Source: Actinoallomurus soli (GTDB lineage: Bacteria > Actinomycetota > Actinomycetes > Streptosporangiales > Streptosporangiaceae). Taken from it: a DNA stretch of 64,000 nucleotides. The notes beneath the pieces are model-generated. The model was not told the DNA's origin. It saw nothing but the letters and a program-made list of their open reading frames with translations, and did no database searches. Shown here one piece after another: positions 45,685-53,545 of this stretch. Location: positions 124,001 to 188,000 of the forward strand of contig NZ_JAMXMV010000010.1 in the NCBI RefSeq assembly GCF_024055715.1. The letters run 5' to 3'. The position numbers and the translations under genes were made by a program. The first letter of the stretch is position 1; each line of letters starts with the position of its first letter.

Positions 45685-46373
45685 GGGGCGGATTCCGCTG
45701 TCGTCAGGTCACACTGATCCAGGAAGAACTCAACGTCGAAGGGATTCTCGACCCAACTGGCCACGTGTTCGGTGATCTCAGCCAGCTCAAAGGCACGATC
45801 GCCACGGCCCGACTCCTCGAAGTCGACGACTCGTACCCGGGAACCGTCCCACAGGTAGTTGGCGAGGTTGCCGTCTCCAGGTCTGAAGACGGACGGGACT
45901 TCGAGTGATACAGCCGTTTCCAAGCCCGAACCGGCCAGCCACGACAATCCCTGGTCGATGGCCTCGCCCACCTTGCCGGAGAGTCGGGCAAGGATCTGCG
46001 GCACAGCACACGAATGGATCCAGGCGATGAGTTCTCGCTGGTGGCCCGGCCTGAGCGGGACGTCGGCCAAGATCTCCGGCGGCAGCGCGGCATGAAGTTC
46101 CCGCACCGCCGCTGCCAGAGACCTGATCCGTTGTTCGCTCAGTGAATCACCGCGCAAGGGTTCACCGGGCAATCGGGACATCATGACGGTCGGTCGCGCA
46201 GCCGCGACGTCCAGCTCCACAGGCTCAGGGGCGAGCCCCGGCGCGTAGATGGTGAGCAGAGTCAACGCGCGCCATTCTCGCTCGCACCGGTCTCGCCCTC
46301 CCTCCCGGAACCTTTTGACCACCGTTCGCGGCCCCAACTCGACCGCATGCGTGCTCCAATCGGCAGAACCCAC
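45675..46373 (-). CDS. APH-family (aminoglycoside phosphotransferase-like) kinase, frameshifted near the 3' end
   Basis: The 232 readable residues include a kinase-like N-lobe (RTVVKRFREGG with lysine, then CEREWRALTLL), a hinge (VMMSRLPGEPL), the catalytic loop FRPGDGNLANYLW and the metal-binding Asp in VVDFEESGRGDRAFELAE. The catalytic loop has PGDGN where many members have HGDLHxxN, so the substrate may differ. The frame stops early at 45675; the natural C-terminus lies in the next frame. The GTG at 46373 has AAGGAG eight bases upstream. It is coupled to the VanX-like gene. The substrate is unknown. Confidence 0.8.
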   Translation of the reverse strand: MGSADWSTHAVELGPRTVVKRFREGGRDRCEREWRALTLLTIYAPGLAPEPVELDVAAARPTVMMSRLPGEPLRGDSLSEQRIRSLAAAVRELHAALPPEILADVPLRPGHQRELIAWIHSCAVPQILARLSGKVGEAIDQGLSWLAGSGLETAVSLEVPSVFRPGDGNLANYLWDGSRVRVVDFEESGRGDRAFELAEITEHVASWVENPFDVEFFLDQCDLTTAESAPAG

Positions 46374-46453
46374 GCTGCCCGCTCCTTACACCCCGACAGT
46401 GACGCCAACCAGCGAATGGGGGCAGGTGACCACGAAAGCGCCATGAAAGGTCG

Positions 46454-46482
46454 TTGACACGTAGCGACACGCAACTTAATCT
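46454..46482 (+). promoter_or_regulatory. Strong promoter before the glycosidase genes
   Basis: TTGACA and TAATCT are separated by exactly 17 bases. The expected transcript start near 46489 leaves a leader of about 180 bases before the GTG at 46670. The AT-rich 46500-46560 part downstream could hold an operator. Confidence 0.7.
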
Positions 46483-46669
46483 CCACGCGAACCATTCCGA
46501 ACGACGTCCGAAATATCGAACAGCGGGAACGAGGCCACGAATGTTTAAAGTCCCGCAGATTCCGCCTGCCCGCCGAATTCTCCCGTCCGGAGGGCTCCCC
46601 CTTCCCTGGAGCGGCGGCCAACGATCCAGCAGGCGCGGCTGAGCGATCTTGAGCGGAAAGGAAGACCAG

Positions 46670-48205
46670 GTGCAGCGTTCGTCCGTTCTCTCGGGCCACC
46701 CGGCTCGTGGTGCGCATTCCCCGGCGGTCATCGCCGCGTCGATGCTGGCGGCGCTGGCCACGGTCTTGACGGCCGTCGTCACCTGGGCGGCACCGGCGTC
46801 GGCTGCGGGTACGGGCCCCTGTGACCTGTACGCCTCAGGTGGTACGCCCTGCGTCGCCGCCCACAGCACGGTGCGTGCGCTGTACGGCTCGTACAGCGGC
46901 AACCTTTACCAGGTCAGGCGTTCGTCGGACAACGCGACGAAGAACATCGGCGTGCTGAGCGCGGGCGGTGTCGCCGACGCCGCGGCGCAGGACTCGTTCT
47001 GTGCGGGCACCACCTGCGTCATCACCGTCGTCTACGACCAGTCCGGGCATGGAAACGACCTCTGGTACCAGGGGCCCGGTGGGGTCGGCGGCTCCGACAC
47101 CCCCGCGAAGGCGACCAGCGAGTCGCTGACGCTCAACGGGAGCCGCGCCTACTCGCTCTACATCAACCCCGGCAACAGCTATTGGCGAGATGGCCATCTG
47201 ACGGGCGTTCCGACCGGCAGCGCACCCGAGGGCATGTACATGGTGACCAGCGGCACCCACGTCAACAATGGCTGCTGCTTCGACTACGGCAACAGTGAGA
47301 CGAGCCGGAAGGCCGACGGTCCCGGCGCGATGGATTCGATCAATTTCAGCACGTCGTGCTGGTTCGGCGGATGCTCCGGATCCGGTCCCTGGGTCCAGGC
47401 GGATCTGGAATGGGGTCTCTTCCCCGGAGGAAGCACGTCCTGGAACCCGAACCAGCGGGCGTTCGGCAACCGGTACGTCACGGCGATGCTGAAGAACAAC
47501 GGCACCTCGCGGTTCGCGATCAAAGGCGGTGACGCGCAGTCCGGCGGCCTGACGACGCTCTGGGACGGGTCCCTTCCCAACGGCTACAGCCCGATGAAGA
47601 AGCAGGGGGCCATCATCCTCGGGAGCGGCGGTGACTGCTGCAACGGCAATACCAACCTCAGCGCGGGCACCTTCTACGAGGGCGCGATCGTCTCCGGTTA
47701 TCCGTCGGACGCCACGGAGAACGCGGTGCAGGCCAACCTGGTCGCCGCCGGATATGGGTCGGGCGGCGGGAACGACGGAGGCGGCATTCCGACCGGCTGG
47801 GCGAAGATCGCCAACGTCACCTCCGGCCTCACCCTGGACAGCGGCGGCAACGTCGCCTCCGGCTCGGCCCTGAAGCAGTGGGGCTACGACGGGTCCACCA
47901 ACCTGCAGTGGCAGCTGGTGGACCTGGGCAACGGCTACTACCGCATCGTCAACCGCACCAACGGCATGGTGGCCGACAGCTGGGGCAACACCGCCAACGG
48001 CGCGAGCTGCCTGCAGGCGGCCTGGAACGGCGGCAACAACCAGCAGTGGCGGCTGAACAGCCTCGGCAACGGCCGCTACCAGATCATCAACCGCGGCACC
48101 GGAACCGCCCTGGACGGCGCCGGCAGCAGCTCCAACGGCTCAGCCACCGTCCTGTGGACCCCGAACCCCAGCACCAACAACGAATGGACCATCACCGAGG
48201 CGTGA
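46670..48205 (+). CDS. Secreted GH54 alpha-L-arabinofuranosidase with C-terminal CBM13 (ricin-type) module
   Basis: The 511-residue protein has a signal peptide (about residues 1-46), a GH54 catalytic domain (47-370) and a beta-trefoil module (378-511) with repeated QW-type motifs LQWQLVDLGNGYYRIVNR and QQWRLNSLGNGRYQIINR. By spacing from the vicinal Cys202-Cys203 pair (as in Aspergillus AbfB), Glu247 in ADLEWGLF is the likely nucleophile and Asp322 in SGGDCCNGN the acid/base. It should release arabinose from arabinoxylan or arabinan outside the cell. Fungal GH54 enzymes carry CBM42; CBM13 is the bacterial arrangement. The GTG at 46670 has AAAGGAAG upstream. Confidence 0.92.
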   Translation: MQRSSVLSGHPARGAHSPAVIAASMLAALATVLTAVVTWAAPASAAGTGPCDLYASGGTPCVAAHSTVRALYGSYSGNLYQVRRSSDNATKNIGVLSAGGVADAAAQDSFCAGTTCVITVVYDQSGHGNDLWYQGPGGVGGSDTPAKATSESLTLNGSRAYSLYINPGNSYWRDGHLTGVPTGSAPEGMYMVTSGTHVNNGCCFDYGNSETSRKADGPGAMDSINFSTSCWFGGCSGSGPWVQADLEWGLFPGGSTSWNPNQRAFGNRYVTAMLKNNGTSRFAIKGGDAQSGGLTTLWDGSLPNGYSPMKKQGAIILGSGGDCCNGNTNLSAGTFYEGAIVSGYPSDATENAVQANLVAAGYGSGGGNDGGGIPTGWAKIANVTSGLTLDSGGNVASGSALKQWGYDGSTNLQWQLVDLGNGYYRIVNRTNGMVADSWGNTANGASCLQAAWNGGNNQQWRLNSLGNGRYQIINRGTGTALDGAGSSSNGSATVLWTPNPSTNNEWTITEA

Positions 48206-48263
48206 GGCCCCGAGTTCCCTCGTTCAGCCCCGGCTGCTCCCCCTTCATGAAGGTCAGGTTCCC

Positions 48264-50081
48264 ATGGCAGGAGTGCCCGTTCGACGACGCGGACCCCTTT
48301 CCCCGACTCGGTTCCTGCTCCGTGTGCTCGCGGCGGCGTTCGTGTCCGCCGCGGCGGCGTTGGCACCGATCAGCGCGACCTCCGCATCAGCCGCCGTGGC
48401 CGCCACCGTATCGGTCGACGCCGGCCGGTCCCTGGCCTCCATACCGTCCGCCGCGTTCGGCATGAACGTGGCCGTTTACGACGGGCTGATGAACGACTCC
48501 CCTGTTCCAGGACTGCTGAAAGGGGCGGGCATCGGCGCGGTGCGCTACCCGGGCGGCTCGTACGCCGACATCTACCACTGGAAGACCAACACCGCCGACG
48601 GCGGATACGTGGCGCCGGGCACCGACTTCGACACGTTCATGGGCACGGTCCGTTCGGCTGCCGCACAGCCGATCATCATCGCCGACTACGGGTCCGGCAC
48701 TCCGCAGGAGGCCGCGGACTGGGTGCGGTACGCCAACGTGACCAAGGGATACGGCGCCAAGTACTGGGAGATCGGCAACGAGGTCTACGGCAACGGCGAG
48801 TACGGCTCCGGATGGGAGCACGACGACCACTCCAGCAAGAGCGCGACCACCTACGCCACGAACCTGCTGCAGTACGCGTCGGCGATGAAGGCGGTCGACC
48901 CCAGTATCAAGATCGGCGCGGTGCTGACCACCCCCGGAAGCTGGCCGGACGGCATCACCGGGCCCGGTGACAGTGCCGACTGGAACCACACCGTCCTGTC
49001 GATCGCCGGTTCGAAGATCGACTTTGTGATCGTGCACTGGTACCCGGGCGGCAACAGCGCCGCCGACCTGCTGACCAAGCCCCAGGCCCAGATCGCCGGC
49101 ATCACCGGCACGCTGCGATCGCTGATCAACCAGTACGCCGGTGCCAACGCCGGAAACGTGGGCATCGCCGTCACCGAGACCAACTCCACCATCGACAAGG
49201 ACACGCACCCGGCCGCCCTGTTCGCGCCGGACGACTACCTGACCTGGCTGGAGAACGGCGCGTTCAACGTCGACTGGTGGAACCTCCACAATGGCTCCAA
49301 CGGCACCGGCACCGTCGACGGTGCCACCGACTACAACGACGAAGGCGTGCTCTCGAACGCCTCCGGCAGTGAGCCGCCCGCGGAGACACCGTTCGCTCCC
49401 TATTACGGCATCCAGATGATGACCAAGCTCGGCGCGCCGGGCGACAGCCTCGTGAAGTCGAGCAGCAGCCAATCCCTCCTGACCGCGCACGCGGTCAAAC
49501 GGACCAACGGCGATGTGGACCTGCTCTTCATCAACAAGGACCCGTCGAACGCGTACACGGCGAACATCTCCTACAGCGGGTTCACCCCGTCCACGGCCGC
49601 ACCCACCGTCTACACCTACGCCCGGAACGCCACGTCCATCGCTTCCACCACCACCGGAACCGCCACCAGCCAGACGATCCCCGCGTACTCGCTGGTCGTC
49701 GTCCAGCTGCACCCAGGCAGCGGTGGCGGCGGGACCGGCGGTGGCGGTGGGACCGGCAGCGGGGCCTCCTGCCGGGTCGACTACACGAAGAACGAGTGGT
49801 CGGGCGGCCTCACCGGGAACGTCACCATCACGAACACCGGCACCGGCGCCATCGACGGCTGGACACTGACGTTCACCTTCCCCGGCGACACCAAGGTGAC
49901 CAGTGCCTGGAACGCCACGGTGACTCAGAGCGGGGCGACGGTGACCGCCAAGAACGCGTCGTACAACGGCGGCATCGCCGCCGGAGCCAACACGTCATTC
50001 GGGTTCCAGGGCACCTGGACGAGCAATGACGCGGCCCCGACCGGTTTCACCCTCAACGGCACGAACTGCACCACCGGCTGA
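48264..50081 (+). CDS. Secreted clan-A glycoside hydrolase (arabinofuranosidase-like) with C-terminal CBM2
   Basis: The 605-residue protein has a long signal peptide (RRRGPLSPTRFLLRV start, cleavage near residue 44), a TIM-barrel domain with acid/base Glu173 in YWEIGNEVYGNG and nucleophile Glu305 in GIAVTETNST, a C-terminal beta domain, a Gly/Thr linker and a CBM2 (from about residue 503: CRVDYTKNEWSGG, GWTLTFTF, SFGFQGTW) with a terminal Cys pair. The layout suits an alpha-L-arabinofuranosidase or related hemicellulase of GH51 type; the exact family is not certain. It follows the GH54 gene by 58 bases in the same direction, so both likely serve arabinoxylan breakdown. The ATG at 48264 has AAGGTCAGG upstream. 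Confidence 0.85.
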   Translation: MAGVPVRRRGPLSPTRFLLRVLAAAFVSAAAALAPISATSASAAVAATVSVDAGRSLASIPSAAFGMNVAVYDGLMNDSPVPGLLKGAGIGAVRYPGGSYADIYHWKTNTADGGYVAPGTDFDTFMGTVRSAAAQPIIIADYGSGTPQEAADWVRYANVTKGYGAKYWEIGNEVYGNGEYGSGWEHDDHSSKSATTYATNLLQYASAMKAVDPSIKIGAVLTTPGSWPDGITGPGDSADWNHTVLSIAGSKIDFVIVHWYPGGNSAADLLTKPQAQIAGITGTLRSLINQYAGANAGNVGIAVTETNSTIDKDTHPAALFAPDDYLTWLENGAFNVDWWNLHNGSNGTGTVDGATDYNDEGVLSNASGSEPPAETPFAPYYGIQMMTKLGAPGDSLVKSSSSQSLLTAHAVKRTNGDVDLLFINKDPSNAYTANISYSGFTPSTAAPTVYTYARNATSIASTTTGTATSQTIPAYSLVVVQLHPGSGGGGTGGGGGTGSGASCRVDYTKNEWSGGLTGNVTITNTGTGAIDGWTLTFTFPGDTKVTSAWNATVTQSGATVTAKNASYNGGIAAGANTSFGFQGTWTSNDAAPTGFTLNGTNCTTG

Positions 50082-50105
50082 ATCACCGGGCGGCGACCGC
50101 ACCCA

Positions 50106-50825
50106 TCACTGCAGCCGCAGGGATGTCACTGTCCATCCCGTCAAGGCGCACAGTCGGGTCAGTGCGGCGGAGTTCACCGTGTCGGTCGGGTCACACCACG
50201 CGGTCAGCCGGTCTCCCGGCGCCGCCGCGGCCGTGTTGGCGGCGATGACCCGGCCGTCGGGGTTCACCAACGCGTACGGAGACGGCTCGGCGCACAGCGC
50301 GGGCATGATGCGGCGTTCCAGGCGGTCGCAGGGGACGTCCAGGGCCGCCACCCCCAGCGGCCGGGTGCCGTGGAAGACGGGGACGGACAGCGTGAAGGTG
50401 TACTCGTTCGTGCACGCGTAGTCGACGTACGGGCCGGTGACGTGCTGCTCCCCGGAGCGGATCGGCGCGTCGAACCACTCGTCGTGGAAGTAGTCGAAGA
50501 AGTCGGGTCCGTCCGGGTCGAGGTTGACGCGCAGCGGCTCGGGGGTTCCGCCGCACGGCCGCCACCACCATTCGAGCCAGTACGGGGCGTCGCGCAGGAG
50601 GCCGGGGGCGGCCACGATGCCGGTGCCGATGGCCAGGTCCTCGAAGGCGTCCAGGGTCTCGCGGATGCGCGGGCGCAGCGAGGCGATGTCGCCGAGCGTG
50701 TACGCGTCGGGCCGGGCCCCGAAGGAGGTCTCGAAGGCGGCGGCGGTGTCGCGCAGGGACCGCAGGATCCGGTCGACGTCGTCGGCGAGGGAGGCCCAGG
50801 CCCGTTCGGCGGGGGAGGTCGTCAC
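50106..50825 (-). CDS. Soluble Cache (PDC sensor-like) domain protein
   Basis: The 239-residue protein looks like a stand-alone Cache sensor domain: a long N-terminal helix with WASLADDVDRILRSLRDTAAAFE, then the PDC alpha/beta fold with YWLEWWWRP, the PYVDYACTNEYTFTLSVPVF strand pair and RPLGVAALDVPCDRLE. No signal peptide or membrane helix is present, which is unusual because most Cache domains are extracellular. The GTG at 50825 overlaps the stop of the FadR-type regulator (GTGA). It may sense the same metabolite as the regulator and permease; this is inference. Confidence 0.8.
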   Translation of the reverse strand: MTTSPAERAWASLADDVDRILRSLRDTAAAFETSFGARPDAYTLGDIASLRPRIRETLDAFEDLAIGTGIVAAPGLLRDAPYWLEWWWRPCGGTPEPLRVNLDPDGPDFFDYFHDEWFDAPIRSGEQHVTGPYVDYACTNEYTFTLSVPVFHGTRPLGVAALDVPCDRLERRIMPALCAEPSPYALVNPDGRVIAANTAAAAPGDRLTAWCDPTDTVNSAALTRLCALTGWTVTSLRLQ

Positions 50826-51589
50826 TGCTCCGCCTCGGTCTGGTAAACGCCGACACGCCACCGGATCAGCAGTTCCACCTCGTCCGTGACCTGCTGTTCG
50901 GCCAGTCGCCGGGCTCGTTCGGGGTCTCCGGCGGCGATGGCGTCGACGAGGGCGAGCCGGCCTCGTACGGCCTCGGCGTGGTCGGCGTCGCCGAGCAGGG
51001 TCCACGTCAGGTCGCCCCACTCGGCGCGCAGGTTCGCCTCCTCCTGGGTGAGCCGGGGTGACTGGGCCGCCAGGGCGACGGCGACGCCGAACTCGGCGTC
51101 GGCCTGGCGGCGCTCGGCGGCGGTGTCCGCCGCGGCCAGCCGCGCGGCGCGGCGGCGCAACGTCTCGATCTCGGGGGCCGTCGCGCGGCGGGCGGCGAGG
51201 AACGCCGCGGTGCCGAAGACCGCCAGCCGCAGGTCGCCGAGCTCGCGGAGTTGCCGGACGGTCAGGTCGGCGTGCCCTGGACGGCTGTGGGGGCCGCCGG
51301 CCGGCCGGGCGACGAAGCTCCCGCCGGCCCGGCCGCGGCGGGTCACGACGAGACCGCGCTCGCGCAGGGTCGCCAGGGCCTCCCGGAGCGTCAGGGTGGC
51401 GACCCCGAGTTGGTCGGACAGCGTCGCCTCGGAGGGCAGGCGCTCACCGGGAGCGATCAGGCCGAGGCGGATGGCCTCCGCCAGCCGATCCGCGATCTGG
51501 TCGGCCCGGCCGGACTGGCCGTTGCCCAGGGCCTGGATCGCGCGGACGGCGGCGGTGGTGAGACCGGAAACGGGGGGTGCCGACGCCAT
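50822..51589 (-). CDS. FadR-subfamily GntR regulator (FCD domain)
   Basis: The 255-residue protein has a GntR winged helix (ADQIADRLAEAIRLGLI, LPSEATLSDQLGVATLTLREAL) and a C-terminal all-helical FCD domain with the metal-ligand positions partly kept (RQADAEFGVAVA). The ATG at 51589 has GGAAGG five bases upstream. It is divergent from the permease gene, and a palindrome in the intergenic promoter is its likely operator. Coupled to the Cache gene. Confidence 0.9.
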   Translation of the reverse strand: MASAPPVSGLTTAAVRAIQALGNGQSGRADQIADRLAEAIRLGLIAPGERLPSEATLSDQLGVATLTLREALATLRERGLVVTRRGRAGGSFVARPAGGPHSRPGHADLTVRQLRELGDLRLAVFGTAAFLAARRATAPEIETLRRRAARLAAADTAAERRQADAEFGVAVALAAQSPRLTQEEANLRAEWGDLTWTLLGDADHAEAVRGRLALVDAIAAGDPERARRLAEQQVTDEVELLIRWRVGVYQTEAEQ

Positions 51590-51624
51590 TCGCACCTTCC
51601 TCGGTTAAGTCCTGGTATCGAACC

Positions 51625-51654
51625 TTGACACTAAAACATTTAGGGCTAGATGAT
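51625..51654 (+). promoter_or_regulatory. Permease promoter with overlapping FadR-type operator
   Basis: TTGACA (51625-51630) and GATGAT (51649-51654) are 18 bases apart. The palindrome CTAAAACATTTAG (51631-51643) lies inside the spacer, where a repressor would block RNA polymerase. It sits between the divergent regulator and permease genes. Confidence 0.6.
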
Positions 51655-51793
51655 TTGCGAGCCCAACGCAACGATCATGTAGCGCAGCGTGTCAGCGCAG
51701 GTGCCCGAGCCGGGACCGGTGTGGGCGCGCGGCGCACGATCATCGCCCCCCGCCCGGTCCCGCCAGACCGGCCGACAGATCAACGAGGCCATC

Positions 51794-53419
51794 ATGACCG
51801 ACAGCACCGGCGTGTCGACCGAACCTGACGAGGACGCGGCTCATCTAGAGCGCCTCGGTTATAAACAGGAACTGCACCGCGTCCTGGGATTGTTCGACAA
51901 CTTCAGCGTGGCCTTCTCCTATCTGTCGCCGATGGTCGGGGTCTACTCGCTGTTCGTGCTCGGTGTGGGCACCGCCGGACCTCGCTACCTGTGGCTGATG
52001 GTGCCGGTGGTCGGCTTCATGCTGCTCGTGGCACTGGTGTTCGGGGAGCTGGCCAGCCACTACCCGATCGCCGGCGCGCTGTACCAGTACGGGAAGTGGA
52101 GCGTCGGCCCGCGGTACGGCTGGTGGATCGGCTGGATCTACGGCCTCGCCCTGCTCGTCACCGTCGCCAGCGTCGACACCGGCATCGTCAGCTACCTGAC
52201 CGCGCTGCTGAACAACCTGTTCGGGACGCACCTGAACGGCACCTCGCACGGCACCATCCTGGTGGTGACGGTGCTGCTCATCGCGATCCAGACGCTCATG
52301 AACACCGTGGGCGCCAAGCTGATGGGGCGGATCTCCCAGCTCGGCGTGTTCGTCGAGACCATCGGCACCTTCGGGGTCGCCATCGCGCTGGGCATCGCCG
52401 GGTTCCACCACGGGTTCGGCTTCCTGTTCTCCAGCAAGGGCGCCGAGCACGCGTCGGCCAACCCGCTCAAGGTCGACTTCGGCGGCCACTGGCTCACCGG
52501 CGCCGCGCTCGTCGCGGTGCTCGCGCACGCCTACATCTTCTATGGCTTCGAGTCCGCCGGAGACATCGCCGAGGAGACCAAGTCGGCGTCGCGGATCGTG
52601 CCCCGGGCGATGCGCTCGGCGCTGCTGTACGGCGGGGTGGCCTCGGCCGTCCTCGTCATCGGCCTGCTGCTGGCCATGCCGTCCGACCCGAAGGGTTACG
52701 CCAACGCCGCGTCGTTCGACGGTGGGGTGCCCGCCATCCTCGGCCAGCTCCCGTCCTGGTCACAGAACCTGTTCCTGGTCGTCGTGTGCGTCGCCTTCTT
52801 CTCCTGCGGCACCGCGGTCCAGGGCGCGGGCTCGCGGCTGATGTACTCCTACGCCCGGGACAAGGCCGTCCCGTTCAGCCACAAGCTCAGCGTGGTGTCC
52901 AAGCGGTTCCACACTCCGGTCAACGCGCTCCTGGTCGCCGGCGTCGTCCCCGTGCTGTTCACCCTGCTGGTCAACGTCAACCCGGCGCACAACGTCCACA
53001 TCCTGTGGTTCGAGCTGCCCGCCGGCGTCAACGCGCTGACCCTGCTCGTCTCCTTCGGCGTGTCGGGCATCTACCTGTCCTTCCTGCTGACCGTGGTGGG
53101 TTCGATCATCGCCAGGGCACGGGGCTGGCAGCCGGCCGGGACGTTCCGGCTCGGACGCTGGGGCTGGCCGGTCAGCATCCTGGCCGCGGCGTACCTGGCG
53201 CTGATGCTGCTCAACATCGTCTGGCCGTCCGGCCTGTCCAGCCCGCGCGGCAGCCTGTTCAACTTCGACTGGATCACCCTGATGGTGATCGTCGTGCTCC
53301 TGGTCATCGGCGCGGTGTACTTCGTGCTCGCCCGTCCCTACCAGCGCCTGGCGGTCACCGGGCGGTCCGGCGTCCCGGCGACCGGCGAGGCCGCTCCGAT
53401 CGGTGAGGGCGCCCAGTGA
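51794..53419 (+). CDS. APC-superfamily amino-acid/amine permease
   Basis: The 541-residue protein has 12 predicted transmembrane helices and the APC opening FDNFSVAFSYLSPMVGVYSLF and LVFGELASHYPIAGALYQY, with AHAYIFYGFESAGDIAEETKSA in the helix 6 region. It resembles the GABA, choline or ethanolamine-type permeases. The ATG at 51794 has CGAGG upstream; earlier frames are not conserved. Probably transports the inducer of the adjacent FadR-type regulator and feeds the CoA-transferase pathway downstream. Confidence 0.9.
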   Translation: MTDSTGVSTEPDEDAAHLERLGYKQELHRVLGLFDNFSVAFSYLSPMVGVYSLFVLGVGTAGPRYLWLMVPVVGFMLLVALVFGELASHYPIAGALYQYGKWSVGPRYGWWIGWIYGLALLVTVASVDTGIVSYLTALLNNLFGTHLNGTSHGTILVVTVLLIAIQTLMNTVGAKLMGRISQLGVFVETIGTFGVAIALGIAGFHHGFGFLFSSKGAEHASANPLKVDFGGHWLTGAALVAVLAHAYIFYGFESAGDIAEETKSASRIVPRAMRSALLYGGVASAVLVIGLLLAMPSDPKGYANAASFDGGVPAILGQLPSWSQNLFLVVVCVAFFSCGTAVQGAGSRLMYSYARDKAVPFSHKLSVVSKRFHTPVNALLVAGVVPVLFTLLVNVNPAHNVHILWFELPAGVNALTLLVSFGVSGIYLSFLLTVVGSIIARARGWQPAGTFRLGRWGWPVSILAAAYLALMLLNIVWPSGLSSPRGSLFNFDWITLMVIVVLLVIGAVYFVLARPYQRLAVTGRSGVPATGEAAPIGEGAQ

Positions 53420-53477
53420 CGACGGTACGGTCCATCATCGACGGCACGCCGGATCTCGGCGCCTGACGCCGCCGTTG

Positions 53478-53516
53478 CCGGACCCGCGGGCCTCAGGTCC
53501 CCGCCCGCGGGTCCGG
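53478..53516 (+). terminator. Hairpin between permease and CoA-transferase genes
   Basis: Perfect 14-bp arms (CCGGACCCGCGGGC and complement) enclose an 11-base loop, 58 bases after the permease stop. It ends 30 bases before the CoA-transferase ATG. It may end or reduce transcription between the two. Confidence 0.7.
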
Positions 53517-53545
53517 CGACGGTTCTGCCGGGGAGGAGAGTACCG

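Noticed and set aside
44904-46373. Glycopeptide-resistance operon
   Set aside because: Only a VanX-like gene is present; vanH, vanA and vanRS are not adjacent and the partner is an APH-like kinase.
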